NCBI GenBank assembly: GCA_965277595.1
Contig: CBDIDH010000002.1
Coordinates: 372,001-436,000, forward strand
Direction of reading: 5' to 3'
DNA length: 64,000 bases
From: CBDIDH01 sp965277595
GTDB lineage: Bacteria; Planctomycetota; Planctomycetia; Isosphaerales; Isosphaeraceae
A model generated the notes under the pieces. It saw only the letters and a list, made by a program, of their open reading frames with translations, did no database searches and was not told the DNA's origin. Below, piece by piece: positions 1 through 8,642 of this stretch. Positions within the stretch are counted from its first letter, which is position 1; each line of letters begins with the position of its first letter. The translations under genes and the position numbers were made by a program.

Positions 1-2
1 AT

Positions 3-1073
3 CATCTGTTGATCTCTGATCAAGGGGTTTCGCTCTGGTCGAGCAGCCCCTGGGAGGCGTTCGAAGAGGGAACCTGGCGAGAACGCGTGAATCGCCTGAA
101 AGAACCGGCCTGGTGTCTGATCGGGCCGTTTTTCCGGGTCTTTGACCCGACGATTTCCGGCCGATCGTTTCTCAAGGCGACGCTCGCCGGACTCTGGGCG
201 ATTGTCGTCTGGGGACTTGTCGGCGGGGCGATTGCGCGAATTGCCGTGGTGAAACTGACGAAGGGAGAACGCGTCGGCCTGGGCGAGGCGATCCGGTTCT
301 CGGGGCGGAAGGTGGTCTCGCTGCTGGGTACGCCGATGGTGCCGCTGCTGGGTGTCGTGGTCATCGCGGCGCCTCTGGCGGCGTTGGGCCTGCTTTACCG
401 ACTGCCGGGATCGTCGGGCGCGCTGGTCGCGGGTATCCTGGCGTTCTTCCCCTTGATCGGCGGCCTCTTGCTCACGCTCATCGTCGTCGGCCTGGCGGTG
501 GGCTGGCCACTCATGCACGCGTCCGTCGCCGCCGAGGCCGAGGATGGCTTCGACGCGATGAGTCGATCGTATGCCTACGTCTATCAGCGCCCCTGGCACT
601 ATGCGGCGTATGTGGCTCTCGCGGTGGCCCTCGGCTGTCTCGGCCTGCTCTTTGTCGACCTCTTCGCGGGCCTGGTCGTGCGGTTGGCGGCCTGGTCGCT
701 CGCTCTGGGTGGACCGGAATCGGTCATCAACGCGTATTACCTGGCCGAGTCGCGGCCTGCTCTGGGAGCGGGTCCAGTCTCTCAGGCCGCCGCGGCGCAT
801 GGGTTCTGGATGGGCGTCGTTAGCTGGCTCGCCCGAGGCTGGATCTATGCCTATTTCTGGACGAGCGCGACGGCGATCTATCTCTTACTGAGGCGCGACG
901 TGGACGGAACTCCCTGGGGAATGATCGCCCACGAGAGCCGGTCGAGCCCGCTGGCCGAGGCCGCGGCGGGTCCGCATGCCGTGGTTAATACCGAAGAAAC
1001 CGGCGATTCGGTTGCAGGCGAGGAAAGGTCAGACCTGACCGCCTCGGGAGCCGTTGAACCCGAAGCGCGGTGA
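3..1073 (+). CDS. Polytopic membrane protein, 5' partial
   Basis: The reading frame is open to the left edge of the window and its first start-like codon is a TTG at position 9, so the true start probably lies outside. The visible 350 or so residues hold about six hydrophobic segments (near residues 55-75, 110-130, 140-170, 197-235 and 265-295). Charged loops separate them, including TKGERVG and AEAEDGFDAMSRSYAYVYQRPW. The last 55 residues are hydrophilic and Glu/Ala-rich, so the C-terminus is probably cytoplasmic. This resembles planctomycete multi-span proteins of unknown function in which a cytoplasmic loop with a YxYxxQRPW stretch precedes a helix. No catalytic motif is visible. It converges on the PfpI gene on the other strand. 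The function is unknown; that it is a real membrane protein is well supported. Confidence 0.7.
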   Translation, partial: HLLISDQGVSLWSSSPWEAFEEGTWRERVNRLKEPAWCLIGPFFRVFDPTISGRSFLKATLAGLWAIVVWGLVGGAIARIAVVKLTKGERVGLGEAIRFSGRKVVSLLGTPMVPLLGVVVIAAPLAALGLLYRLPGSSGALVAGILAFFPLIGGLLLTLIVVGLAVGWPLMHASVAAEAEDGFDAMSRSYAYVYQRPWHYAAYVALAVALGCLGLLFVDLFAGLVVRLAAWSLALGGPESVINAYYLAESRPALGAGPVSQAAAAHGFWMGVVSWLARGWIYAYFWTSATAIYLLLRRDVDGTPWGMIAHESRSSPLAEAAAGPHAVVNTEETGDSVAGEERSDLTASGAVEPEAR

Positions 1074-1168
1074 CCTCTTGCGTGAAAATAGGGCAACCGA
1101 CAAAAGACCCGAGGCATCGTCGGTTTGCCCCCGAGATCACGGCGGATTGATTGTTCGAATCAACAGAT

Positions 1169-1759
1169 TTAGACAGCGATCGGGCCATCGGCGAGCGCGG
1201 CGAGGATGCCGGTGAGGAAGTCGGGAAGGTCGTCGGGGGTCCGGCTGGTGACGAGGTTGCCATCGCGGACGACCGAGGCGTCTTGCCAGATTCCCCCGGC
1301 GTTCTCGACATCGTCGCGGATCGCGTAAAAGCCCGTCAACTTCCGCCCCTTCAGGCATTTCGCCGAGCAGAGAACCCAGGGGCCGTGGCAGATCGCCGCG
1401 ACGACCTTGCCCTGGCGCGCCGCCTCGGAGACGAGGTCGATCATCGGCTTGCAGCGCCGGATGTGATCGGGCGAGTAACCGCCGGGAATCACCACGGCGT
1501 CAAAATCGGCGGCCGAGACCTCCGACGCGGTCGTGTCGGCCTTCGCCGGGTAGCCGTGCTTCGATGCGTAGGTCTCTCCGGCCTTCGGGCCGACGATCCG
1601 AACCTGACAGCCCGCCTCGCGGAGCCGATACACCGGATACCAGAGTTCCATGTCCTCATACAGCTTCTCGGCGAGGACGGCAACGCGCTTTCCTTTAATC
1701 GAATCCATCGCGGCATACCCCAGGGTGAGCGGACGTATTTCTTCCGTCGTTCCGAACAT
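1169..1759 (-). CDS. DJ-1/PfpI family cysteine amidotransferase-like protein
   Basis: This 196-residue protein has the class I glutamine-amidotransferase-like fold of the DJ-1/PfpI family. It has an N-terminal strand KRVAVLAEKLYEDMELWYP with the conserved acidic residue, the VVIPGGYSPD turn, and the nucleophile elbow AICHGPW around residue 115. That elbow carries the conserved Cys followed by His. It ends with a typical TSRTPDDLPDF motif. Members are deglycases, proteases or stress proteins; the substrate cannot be told here. Its ATG overlaps the stop codon of the upstream epimerase gene (TAATG), which suggests translational coupling. An internal ATG at 1708 (MDSIKGKR) would give a protein starting right at the fold and is an alternative start. 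The family call is confident, the exact activity is not. Confidence 0.88.
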   Translation of the reverse strand: MFGTTEEIRPLTLGYAAMDSIKGKRVAVLAEKLYEDMELWYPVYRLREAGCQVRIVGPKAGETYASKHGYPAKADTTASEVSAADFDAVVIPGGYSPDHIRRCKPMIDLVSEAARQGKVVAAICHGPWVLCSAKCLKGRKLTGFYAIRDDVENAGGIWQDASVVRDGNLVTSRTPDDLPDFLTGILAALADGPIAV

Positions 1760-2790
1760 TAGACAGCCACGGGCTTTGACACCCCAGCGCCTTGCGGCGC
1801 GTGTTCGGTCATGGCCTCGGCCAGGCCCTCGGCGGTCGTGAACCGGGGTTGATAACCCAGCACGCGGCGGGCCTTTTCGATCGAATAATCCAGGTTCAGG
1901 CCCAGGAATTTGTATCGGGCCTTGTTCACCAGCGGAGGAACCGGCGACTTCCTCCGTCGCGCGTTGCGCTCCATCAAGACGGCGATCGTCCAGGCGAGCC
2001 AGAGGGGAATCTTCCGCGTCGGCGGTTTCAGGCCCGCGAGCGAGGCGACCCGGCCGACGAAATCCTTTTTTGTGACCCGGGCGCCGTCGGTCACGTTGAA
2101 GACCTCGCCAATCGCGCCGGGGACCTCGGCGGCGAGGAAGATGGCCTGGACGAGGTTCTTCACATAGATGCAGTTCAGCGCCTGATCGCCCGAGCCGAAG
2201 TAAAAGAACCGCTTGTTCCGCAGGGCGTCGAGCAGCTTCGGCAAGACGGTCCGGTCGCGCGGGCCGTAAATAAATCCGGGGCGAACGATGCTTAGCGGCA
2301 GCCCTTTTTCCTTAACGTACTGAAGGGCGAGCGTTTCGGCCTCGACCTTCGACCGCGTGTACGCATCGAGCGATTCGGCGGCGACGGGAACGGTTTCATC
2401 GGTCCCGAAGTGGTCGCGGCCTTCATACACACCGAGCGAGCTGACGTGGACAAACCGGCTCACCCGTGCCTCGGTCGCGGCGTCGAGCAAGAGCCGAAGC
2501 GCCGCGACGTTGAGTCGGCGGAAGTCTTCAAGCGTGCCCCAGTCGCCGACCTTCGCCGCGCAGTTCAAGACCCAATCGGCGCCTTCGACCCCTCGGCGCA
2601 GGGACTCGACATCTTCCAGGTCGCCGGCAACCTTCTCGACGCCCCATTGATCGAGCCAGCGGGTATCACTGCTCGGTCGGACCAGCGCGCGGACGCGATC
2701 GCCGCGCCGAATCGCCTCCTCGGCGACGTGGCTACCGACCAGGCCGGTCGCCCCGGTAATGAAGATCGTTTTCGGCTGCCTGGTATCCAT
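1759..2790 (-). CDS. NAD-dependent epimerase/dehydratase (extended SDR)
   Basis: This is an extended short-chain dehydrogenase of the NAD(P)-dependent epimerase/dehydratase or 3-beta-HSD type. It has the Rossmann motif GATGLVGSH near residue 12 and the GDLEDVESL segment. The catalytic Ser lies in HVSSLGVYEG and the Tyr/Lys pair in YTRSK. The VRPGFIYGPRD substrate-loop motif follows. The start at 2790 (MDTRQPKT) places the glycine motif about ten residues in; a longer reading frame to 2862 adds a low-complexity basic stretch and is less likely. It likely acts on a nucleotide sugar or a steroid/isoprenoid-type substrate. The downstream PfpI gene overlaps its stop, and two polytopic membrane proteins lie upstream in the same direction, which may hint at envelope glycan metabolism. 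The substrate is unknown. Confidence 0.88.
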   Translation of the reverse strand: MDTRQPKTIFITGATGLVGSHVAEEAIRRGDRVRALVRPSSDTRWLDQWGVEKVAGDLEDVESLRRGVEGADWVLNCAAKVGDWGTLEDFRRLNVAALRLLLDAATEARVSRFVHVSSLGVYEGRDHFGTDETVPVAAESLDAYTRSKVEAETLALQYVKEKGLPLSIVRPGFIYGPRDRTVLPKLLDALRNKRFFYFGSGDQALNCIYVKNLVQAIFLAAEVPGAIGEVFNVTDGARVTKKDFVGRVASLAGLKPPTRKIPLWLAWTIAVLMERNARRRKSPVPPLVNKARYKFLGLNLDYSIEKARRVLGYQPRFTTAEGLAEAMTEHAPQGAGVSKPVAV

Positions 2791-2914
2791 ACGCCTTCGA
2801 TTCTCCCGGGCTCGCTGCCCTTGCGCACCTCGTTGATGAGGCGATCCCAGAGCGTCCGTCATGGATTGCGTCGGATCGCCGCTCCCAAGCCTAACGAAGA
2901 TCGGCGGCCTTCGG

Positions 2915-5164
2915 CTAGTCTCCGCGAGATTCAGCCCGAGCCGGGGCGTCCCCGGAATCGCCTGCCGCTCTGAGGCGGATTTCGTGGACGCGGAGGCTAT
3001 AGGGCGTCAGTGCATTGTCAAAAGCCTCGCGATGCGACTTCGGTTGCGAGGCCCCCTCGCTTTCTAGAGTCATCTCGTGAACCCCTTCGGGAAGTCGGAA
3101 GCTGGGGCTGGTATAGGCTTTCCGATCACCCGGATCGATCCGCCATCGGGCGAGTTCGACCGTCCCAAAGAGAAGCCGGACGTTTCGCGGGACGCGGAAG
3201 GAGCTGGCGATCAGTTCGAATCGAAGATCCAGCCCAGGGTCGGGACTGTAGGCGATAAGCCGGGCCTTCGGGAAGGAGACGCGATTCGGTGGATCGGGCC
3301 AGCCGAACCGGGTCCGCCAGCCTTCGCCACAGAGGATAACCGGGCCTGTTGGTTTATGCAGACGAGCGCGTGCAAAGACCGTGGTCGAGGCATCGCTGAA
3401 GATGCGCGCGTCGCGGAGAACTGCCTGTATCCTGTCCAACCGGACGAGATATTGATGCACCGAGCCGGGCCAGTGGTGCAAGACGACGTGATCAACTCGG
3501 TGCGCCGTGAGATAAAGCCAGGTGTAATCGAGAAAGGGAATCTCGGCGACGACGCCAAAGGATTGCCGGGCCGGATCGGCGAGAAAGGCCGGGTCGGCGA
3601 GTTCTCGGGCGCCGAACGGGGAGCCGTCGACCATCAGGTGGTCAAAGGGCTGATTGGCCACGCCGCTGTAACCGGCGGTTGTCCGACCGTTCCGGATCGA
3701 CTGCCAGTAGCCACAAATGGCCGACAACGGATGAGCACTCGCCGAGAAGACAATCGGAGCGTCAAGAATGGCCGATCGTCCTGAAAGACGGTCAAGCGCG
3801 GCATATCCGGCCGGGATTTCTGGAATCCGGGAGGTCACGAACGGCGAGACGGTCAGGTCGGCGATCGTCAGTCCGACCATTACGCACCAGAAAACGACCC
3901 GCCGACCACGCGAGAGCCGTCCGAGGAGATCCTTCAGCCCCGACGCCGCCAGCACCGCGGCGACGACGCAGGCCAGGAGATTGAAGCGAGCCGGAACCCG
4001 GATCAGCCGGAAGGGCGGCACGATCGTCCAGAGCCAGGAACACGGGAGGTCGATTCTGATCTTCCCCAGTCGGAGCGTCGCCCCCATTGAGAGCACGACG
4101 AGGACAACGAAGACCGACCACCAGTAACCCGACCGCGGAAACCGCGCGCGACGGACGATCGCATAAACAATCAGGGCGATCGGCACAACGCCGAGATACG
4201 CCGCCGCTTCGATCGTGTTCGTGGCGAGGTTTGAAGGTGCTTGACCCGAGAGCGCCGCGAAGGCTCGGCCGAGAGCGTGCCAGCGGGTCGGCACGAGGTA
4301 GCTCCAGAAAGGCGCGCCATACCATTCAAATTCGGACCGCGACCGGGTCATCGTGAATCCGTGTCTCGCTGCCCAGAGTTGCGGAGAAAAGAGGACGAGC
4401 ATCACCGGCGCGACCATTCCCGCGAACCCGAGCAGAGGTATGATCCTCGACCTCAAGCAGGCCCGGACCCCCGATCCGTCTTTCCACGATCGAAAGCACG
4501 TCCAGACGAGATACCAGACGGCGAGCACCGGCGTCAGCACGACAAAATACGCCGCGCAGGCCGAGACGAAGATGAAGGTCGCCCAGCTTGTCAGCAACCG
4601 GCCCAAAGTGGGTCGATCCACGAACCGAATCCAGGCGATCAGGAAAAGAGGTACCGACCCAAGCTGGATCAGCTCAAGATGCCCCTGACCGTGCATCAAC
4701 ATGGGTGTTGAGATCATCGCCGCCAGCCCGGCGAAGACGGCCGCGAGGCGGTCGCGGACGACAAACCAGGTCAGGAGAAAGATTCCCAGGCCGGTCCCGA
4801 GCATTCCCAGCAGCCAGATCGTGTTATAGATCAGGATATCGTTGTTTGTGATCGTCGCCAGAACGAGATAGATCGCCGTCGGAACGGTCATCGGCGAGAA
4901 AAGGCCAAGCGGTGCGCCGACGGGATATTGTATGTCGGGGCAGAGATAGGGCGATCGACCGCCGAGCAGACAGGCGCGGCACCATCGGATGATCCAGAGA
5001 TGCTGGAGCGGGTCGTTGAGCGGTCCCGGAAGCGTCTGGCTCAGCCCCTTGAAGGCGGGCCAGGTGGCGATCGCGAGGGCACCGGCGTAAACCGCGAGGG
5101 CCAGGACCATTGTGGACCAGCCTGGCCGGCGGTCGGCCTCTGGCTCGTTCGAGGGCTCGGCCAT
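2915..5164 (-). CDS. Large polytopic membrane protein, GT-C glycosyltransferase-like
   Basis: This 749-residue protein has about ten or more predicted transmembrane helices in its first 480 residues and a soluble, beta-rich C-terminal half of about 270 residues. The layout matches GT-C-fold (dolichyl-phosphate-mannose mannosyltransferase-like, YfhO-like) enzymes. An acidic motif follows the first helix (PLNDPLQHLWIIRW), as expected for the first periplasmic loop that binds the lipid-linked sugar donor. The ATG at 5164 has an AAGGA ribosome site, and the gene starts 16 bases after the stop of another polytopic protein, so the two are probably cotranscribed and may act together in cell-envelope glycan or lipid modification. 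Neither donor nor acceptor can be inferred. The GT-C assignment is by topology only; a lipid-linked-sugar flippase or another membrane protein is possible. Confidence 0.7.
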   Translation of the reverse strand: MAEPSNEPEADRRPGWSTMVLALAVYAGALAIATWPAFKGLSQTLPGPLNDPLQHLWIIRWCRACLLGGRSPYLCPDIQYPVGAPLGLFSPMTVPTAIYLVLATITNNDILIYNTIWLLGMLGTGLGIFLLTWFVVRDRLAAVFAGLAAMISTPMLMHGQGHLELIQLGSVPLFLIAWIRFVDRPTLGRLLTSWATFIFVSACAAYFVVLTPVLAVWYLVWTCFRSWKDGSGVRACLRSRIIPLLGFAGMVAPVMLVLFSPQLWAARHGFTMTRSRSEFEWYGAPFWSYLVPTRWHALGRAFAALSGQAPSNLATNTIEAAAYLGVVPIALIVYAIVRRARFPRSGYWWSVFVVLVVLSMGATLRLGKIRIDLPCSWLWTIVPPFRLIRVPARFNLLACVVAAVLAASGLKDLLGRLSRGRRVVFWCVMVGLTIADLTVSPFVTSRIPEIPAGYAALDRLSGRSAILDAPIVFSASAHPLSAICGYWQSIRNGRTTAGYSGVANQPFDHLMVDGSPFGARELADPAFLADPARQSFGVVAEIPFLDYTWLYLTAHRVDHVVLHHWPGSVHQYLVRLDRIQAVLRDARIFSDASTTVFARARLHKPTGPVILCGEGWRTRFGWPDPPNRVSFPKARLIAYSPDPGLDLRFELIASSFRVPRNVRLLFGTVELARWRIDPGDRKAYTSPSFRLPEGVHEMTLESEGASQPKSHREAFDNALTPYSLRVHEIRLRAAGDSGDAPARAESRGD

Positions 5165-5179
5165 GCGGCGTCCTTCGCG

Positions 5180-6697
5180 TCAGGGTCGAGGAAGGTTAAT
5201 CGGAGCCAGAAACGGAGCGTGCGACCACGACCAGACCGCCTCGGCCTGCGTCGCCGCGTAGACGACGTTCCACCGATACGCACCAAGATAAAGGCTTGGA
5301 AGATGCATCAACATGCCGAGCATCACCAGCGTCGCGATCAGGCCCCGGCCTCCGCGAGACATCCCCAGCGCCGCGATGGGTCGGAGACAAAGCAGGGCGC
5401 CCAGCGGGACGATTTCCATGACCAGCCGCGATCCCCAGCAGAAGCCGCCATACCAGCATTGCCAGGCCGCGACCACACCCACCAGAATGACCATCGCCGC
5501 GATGCAAACCCACTCCCAACCCAGCGGGACGCGCGCCCCGACCTTTCGAACGCTCGGCAAGAATCCCAGGAGCGCCAGGATTAACCAGGGCTGATACGTC
5601 AAAAGACCTCGCCCCGGGCTCACGAGCACGCCCACGAGCGGACGTCCCAGCTCCGCCGACCAGAGCGTCCGTTGCATCTGGCTCGACGACGGGCCGAAGG
5701 GACTTCCGTAGACCGACAAATAGTATGCCACCCAAGGACCTGCCGCCAGAGCCGCCACGCCGACAATCCTTAGCGCTCGCGCCGGCGATTTCCAGAGAAT
5801 CCAGACGCCAAAGGGCACGAGGAAGGCAACCGAGGTCACCCGACAGGCCGGCAAGGTTCCGCAAATGACCCCTTGCGCCAGGCTTCCCCAGCGCCCAGGG
5901 CCTCGGAACTCGATGAGCAGGATCACGAGTGAGCCGAGGATCACGCCATCGTGCTGCCAGAGGTTTTGCGAGACCGTCGTCGCCATTCCCGAGGCGAATG
6001 CCAGAATGGCCGTCGTTACCAGCGCCGGGGCAGGGCAGACCAGGTGCAAGGCGATCAGGAAAAAGACGCCGAGCGCCACGGCCGCAATGATTGACGCCGT
6101 CAGCTTTTCGAGGCGCGTCTGGACGTTCGGTTCCTTGAGGTTTGCCCCCGCGATCCTGGCGAGACCGACCACCGGCAAGGCAAGCGGAACCATTCCCGCC
6201 GGATACGTCGAGTAGAGCCGGCCGCCGCTTCGTTTGAGGAAATACGGAAGGCCCTCGGTCGTGACTCCCTGAGTTTCCCGCCACCAGCGGATGTCTCGAT
6301 AGAACTCGTCGAGGTCGGTGTTTCCCTCGGTGACGAGACTGATGGCCGTCGGCACGACCGGGCACGAGTCGAGCGAGAGGTCAAAGTGGTCGTTCGCCAG
6401 AAAAACCAGAAGCGCGGGAATCATGACGAACGATGAGACCGCGCGCCAGGGCGTTCGTCCCCCCCGAGCATAATCATCCAGGTCTTTCCAGCGGGCTCTG
6501 GCCGCCTCGATCAGCCGATGCCGGTTATCCCGAGAAAACGCCACGAGAATAACGGGCAAGGCGAACGGAATCAGGGCGCAGGGGACGTAATTCGCGCGAG
6601 CCCTGAGACAGAGAATCAGGCCGACGGTCGCGATGGCCACCGTGGCGGCGTCTTCGGCCACGAACCGACGTCCTTCCCGAGTCACTCCGTCGGACAT
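5180..6697 (-). CDS. Polytopic membrane protein, probable GT-C-like
   Basis: This 505-residue protein has roughly ten hydrophobic helices spread over its whole length, beginning about 20 residues after the start. A long acidic extracytoplasmic loop (SLDSCPVVPTAISLVTEG, then NTDLDEFYRDIRWW) follows the third hydrophobic segment. Such a loop with clustered Asp/Glu is typical of GT-C glycosyltransferases. The ATG at 6697 (MSDGVTRE) is preferred because GGGAGGGACAGGG precedes it; an in-frame TTG at 6742 lies just after a terminator hairpin. It precedes the 749-residue membrane protein by 16 bases, indicating one operon. No signature residue fixes the reaction, so the enzyme class is an inference from topology. 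Confidence 0.68.
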   Translation of the reverse strand: MSDGVTREGRRFVAEDAATVAIATVGLILCLRARANYVPCALIPFALPVILVAFSRDNRHRLIEAARARWKDLDDYARGGRTPWRAVSSFVMIPALLVFLANDHFDLSLDSCPVVPTAISLVTEGNTDLDEFYRDIRWWRETQGVTTEGLPYFLKRSGGRLYSTYPAGMVPLALPVVGLARIAGANLKEPNVQTRLEKLTASIIAAVALGVFFLIALHLVCPAPALVTTAILAFASGMATTVSQNLWQHDGVILGSLVILLIEFRGPGRWGSLAQGVICGTLPACRVTSVAFLVPFGVWILWKSPARALRIVGVAALAAGPWVAYYLSVYGSPFGPSSSQMQRTLWSAELGRPLVGVLVSPGRGLLTYQPWLILALLGFLPSVRKVGARVPLGWEWVCIAAMVILVGVVAAWQCWYGGFCWGSRLVMEIVPLGALLCLRPIAALGMSRGGRGLIATLVMLGMLMHLPSLYLGAYRWNVVYAATQAEAVWSWSHAPFLAPINLPRP

Positions 6698-6744
6698 CCC
6701 TGTCCCTCCCGAGTCGGCTCCGTCTTTACTCTTGGAACGCAAAA

Positions 6745-6775
6745 GACCCCACCTTTATATCCTAAAGGCGGGGTC
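6745..6775 (-). terminator. Rho-independent terminator after the DUF1559/lipoprotein pair
   Basis: The arms GACCCC-x-CCTTT (6745-6756) and AAAGG-x-GGGGTC (6764-6775) pair over 11 of 12 positions around a 7-base loop. Read on the minus strand, the stem is followed directly by TTTT. It lies 60 bases downstream of the small lipoprotein gene and just upstream of the next minus-strand gene, so it separates the two transcription units. Confidence 0.7.
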
Positions 6776-6834
6776 AGGTCACGACGACGTTCGACGTGGT
6801 CGGGAAACGGGAATTTCACCGAAGGAGGGACGAC

Positions 6835-7056
6835 CTACTTCATCTTTCCGGCCTTCATCGGATCCAACATCGTCGGCGGCGGCCCACTTCCTTTTTTGGT
6901 GTCGATCTTGGGAGTTCCCGCCGCCGGGGCCATCGGGTCAACGAGCGGGGGAGCCTGGAACCCTGGCGGGATGTCGGTCGGCGATCCGCCACACCCGCCG
7001 CCGATCGTCGGGCCGACGAGAGCAATCAGACCGATCAAACACCACGGACGTCGCAT
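6835..7056 (-). CDS. Small putative lipoprotein behind DUF1559 gene
   Basis: The 73-residue product starts with MRRPWCLIGLIALVGPTIGG and a Cys at residue 22, an N-terminal signal with a lipobox-like end (IGGGC). A short Pro/Gly/Lys-rich mature part follows, with PPLVDPMAP and two DPM repeats. The frame is open upstream, but the ATG at 7056 gives a textbook lipoprotein signal. Small lipoproteins of this kind commonly follow DUF1559 pseudopilin-like genes in planctomycetes, and here it starts 140 bases after such a gene. It is probably anchored in the cytoplasmic or outer membrane. The function is unknown. Confidence 0.65.
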   Translation of the reverse strand: MRRPWCLIGLIALVGPTIGGGCGGSPTDIPPGFQAPPLVDPMAPAAGTPKIDTKKGSGPPPTMLDPMKAGKMK

Positions 7057-7196
7057 AAAAAAATCACTCCGGTAGACGTGGCAAATTTTGAAAACGAGAG
7101 GGTTCCAACGCCCAAAACGGGTTCGACCCGAAGGCCGCGCCCCCTTCTTCGACTTCCATTTCATCGGGTTTGTCGGAGTTCGTCAACCTCCTCGGA

Positions 7197-8261
7197 TCAA
7201 TACGCATTCGCGTCGACGACTTCACCACCGGCTCGGGTTCCCAGCGCCCACCAGGTGGGAATGGCGACCGAATCCTTGATGAACCGAACGCTGCCGTCAG
7301 TGAACAAGACGTTCACTCCTCCGGAGTGGTTGCTCGATGGCGGGAAGATCGGGTCCTGGCCGCCCCAGCCGTTCTGGTTCGAGGCGTGGCAGGCCATCAT
7401 GTTCGGCGTGCCGACGTGGTCGTAACTGGAGTTTTCGAGCTGCCAGGGGTGCGCGACACACCAGACCCAGCCGCAGGGGAAGCTGTACGACGACCCTTGC
7501 GTCGAGGGAATGGACTTGCACTGAGAAATCATACTCATCGCCAGGGCAGCGCCGGCCTGTCCCTGGTTCGAGGCCGAGGTGTAACCCGAGAGCTGCCACT
7601 CACCCCGCTTCGCGTCCGAACCGCCGTTGACGTAGACGGTCCGATTGTCTGAGAACCCGTGAAGCCGTTCGCTGAAGAGCGCGGTTTGCGAGGTGCCGTC
7701 GGTGACCGCCGCGAACGAGATCGGCCCCATGCTCGACGAATTGTCCCAGTTGTTCGAGATGATCGTTCCCGAGAACGTGCGGATCTGGCCGGGACCGCCG
7801 TAGTTCCCAAAATAGTTCGTGGTGCCCCAGGGGGGATTGGCTCGCGGATTGCCGTCCGACGGGCAGAGCAAGACGTTGAGCTGCGTCTGGCCGACAGTCG
7901 AATTGGTGGCCGTGCCGCCGGTGTTGTCGTAGACGTTGAACGCGAAGTTATAGGCGTTGAACATCGCCTGCTGTTCCAGACCGGGGAGCATCCCCAGCGG
8001 CCAGCCGTTGCTCCAGTTCGAATAAACGGCCGACGGCCACATGCACTGCATGGGCAAGACCTGGTTTTGGTCGTGGTAGTTGTGCGATGCCAGACCGAGT
8101 TGTTTTAGATTGTTGACGCATTGTGAGCGTCGTGCGGCTTCACGAGCGGCCTGAACCGCCGGGAGCAGCAGTGCAATCAGCACCGCGATGATCGCAATGA
8201 CGACCAGCAGTTCAATGAGGGTAAAACCCCGCACTGGACGGCGAGCGAAGGGTTCACGCAT
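7197..8261 (-). CDS. DUF1559 domain protein with type II pseudopilin-like N-terminus
   Basis: This 354-residue protein begins with a short basic leader followed by GFTLIELLVVIAII, the prepilin peptidase cleavage and methylation site of type IV pilins and type II pseudopilins. A long hydrophobic helix ends in LLPAVQAAREAARRSQC. The following DUF1559 domain is the large planctomycete/verrucomicrobial family whose members occur in dozens per genome. The C-terminus has the family's H-x9-DG signature (HSGGVNVLFTDGSVRF, around residue 325). The start at 8261 is set by a GGAAGG ribosome site and by the leader; upstream codons in frame look noncoding. The protein is presumably exported and assembled at the cell surface. 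The biological role of the family is not established. Confidence 0.93.
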   Translation of the reverse strand: MREPFARRPVRGFTLIELLVVIAIIAVLIALLLPAVQAAREAARRSQCVNNLKQLGLASHNYHDQNQVLPMQCMWPSAVYSNWSNGWPLGMLPGLEQQAMFNAYNFAFNVYDNTGGTATNSTVGQTQLNVLLCPSDGNPRANPPWGTTNYFGNYGGPGQIRTFSGTIISNNWDNSSSMGPISFAAVTDGTSQTALFSERLHGFSDNRTVYVNGGSDAKRGEWQLSGYTSASNQGQAGAALAMSMISQCKSIPSTQGSSYSFPCGWVWCVAHPWQLENSSYDHVGTPNMMACHASNQNGWGGQDPIFPPSSNHSGGVNVLFTDGSVRFIKDSVAIPTWWALGTRAGGEVVDANAY

Positions 8262-8322
8262 GGAGAACCTTCCTTCCCGAAATAGTAAGAAAACGCCTGA
8301 GCGAAAAAAGACCTGTCCCGAT

Positions 8323-8351
8323 AGGATAAAATTCGCGAATCCAGGTTGCAA
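8323..8351 (-). promoter_or_regulatory. Candidate sigma70-type promoter of the DUF1559 gene
   Basis: On the minus strand TTGCAA (8351-8346) is followed after 17 bases by TATCCT (8328-8323), four of six matches to each consensus box. The predicted start of transcription would leave a leader of about 55 bases before the DUF1559 ATG. The call rests on spacing and position only. Confidence 0.35.
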
Positions 8352-8642
8352 TGACTTTCTTCGGTCGTCGCGCACATTTGTCAAAGTCCGTGGCAAACGT
8401 GCCCACCGAAGGCACGATTCCCGTCGACGACGAGGGAATCCGTCGGACTTGCCGCATCCCGAGATTCGGACGCGTGTCCGAGATCGACATCGGCACCTCA
8501 CGGCCGGACCTTCATGCCGCTTGGAGCGACTCTCCTCGGCCGAGAACCTCAATGCGCCTTGATGGCCGGTCGTGACTGGCCGTCATTCTTCCAGGCGGCT
8601 CAACGTGTTCACAAAGTCGCAAACAATCACGTCCCCTGGTCA
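8352..8642. other. Intergenic region between PDZ gene and DUF1559 promoter
   Basis: No convincing reading frame or RNA is visible here. It contains an imperfect GGCC-rich inverted repeat near 8560-8590 that could end transcription of the PDZ gene, but no T-run follows it. Confidence 0.4.
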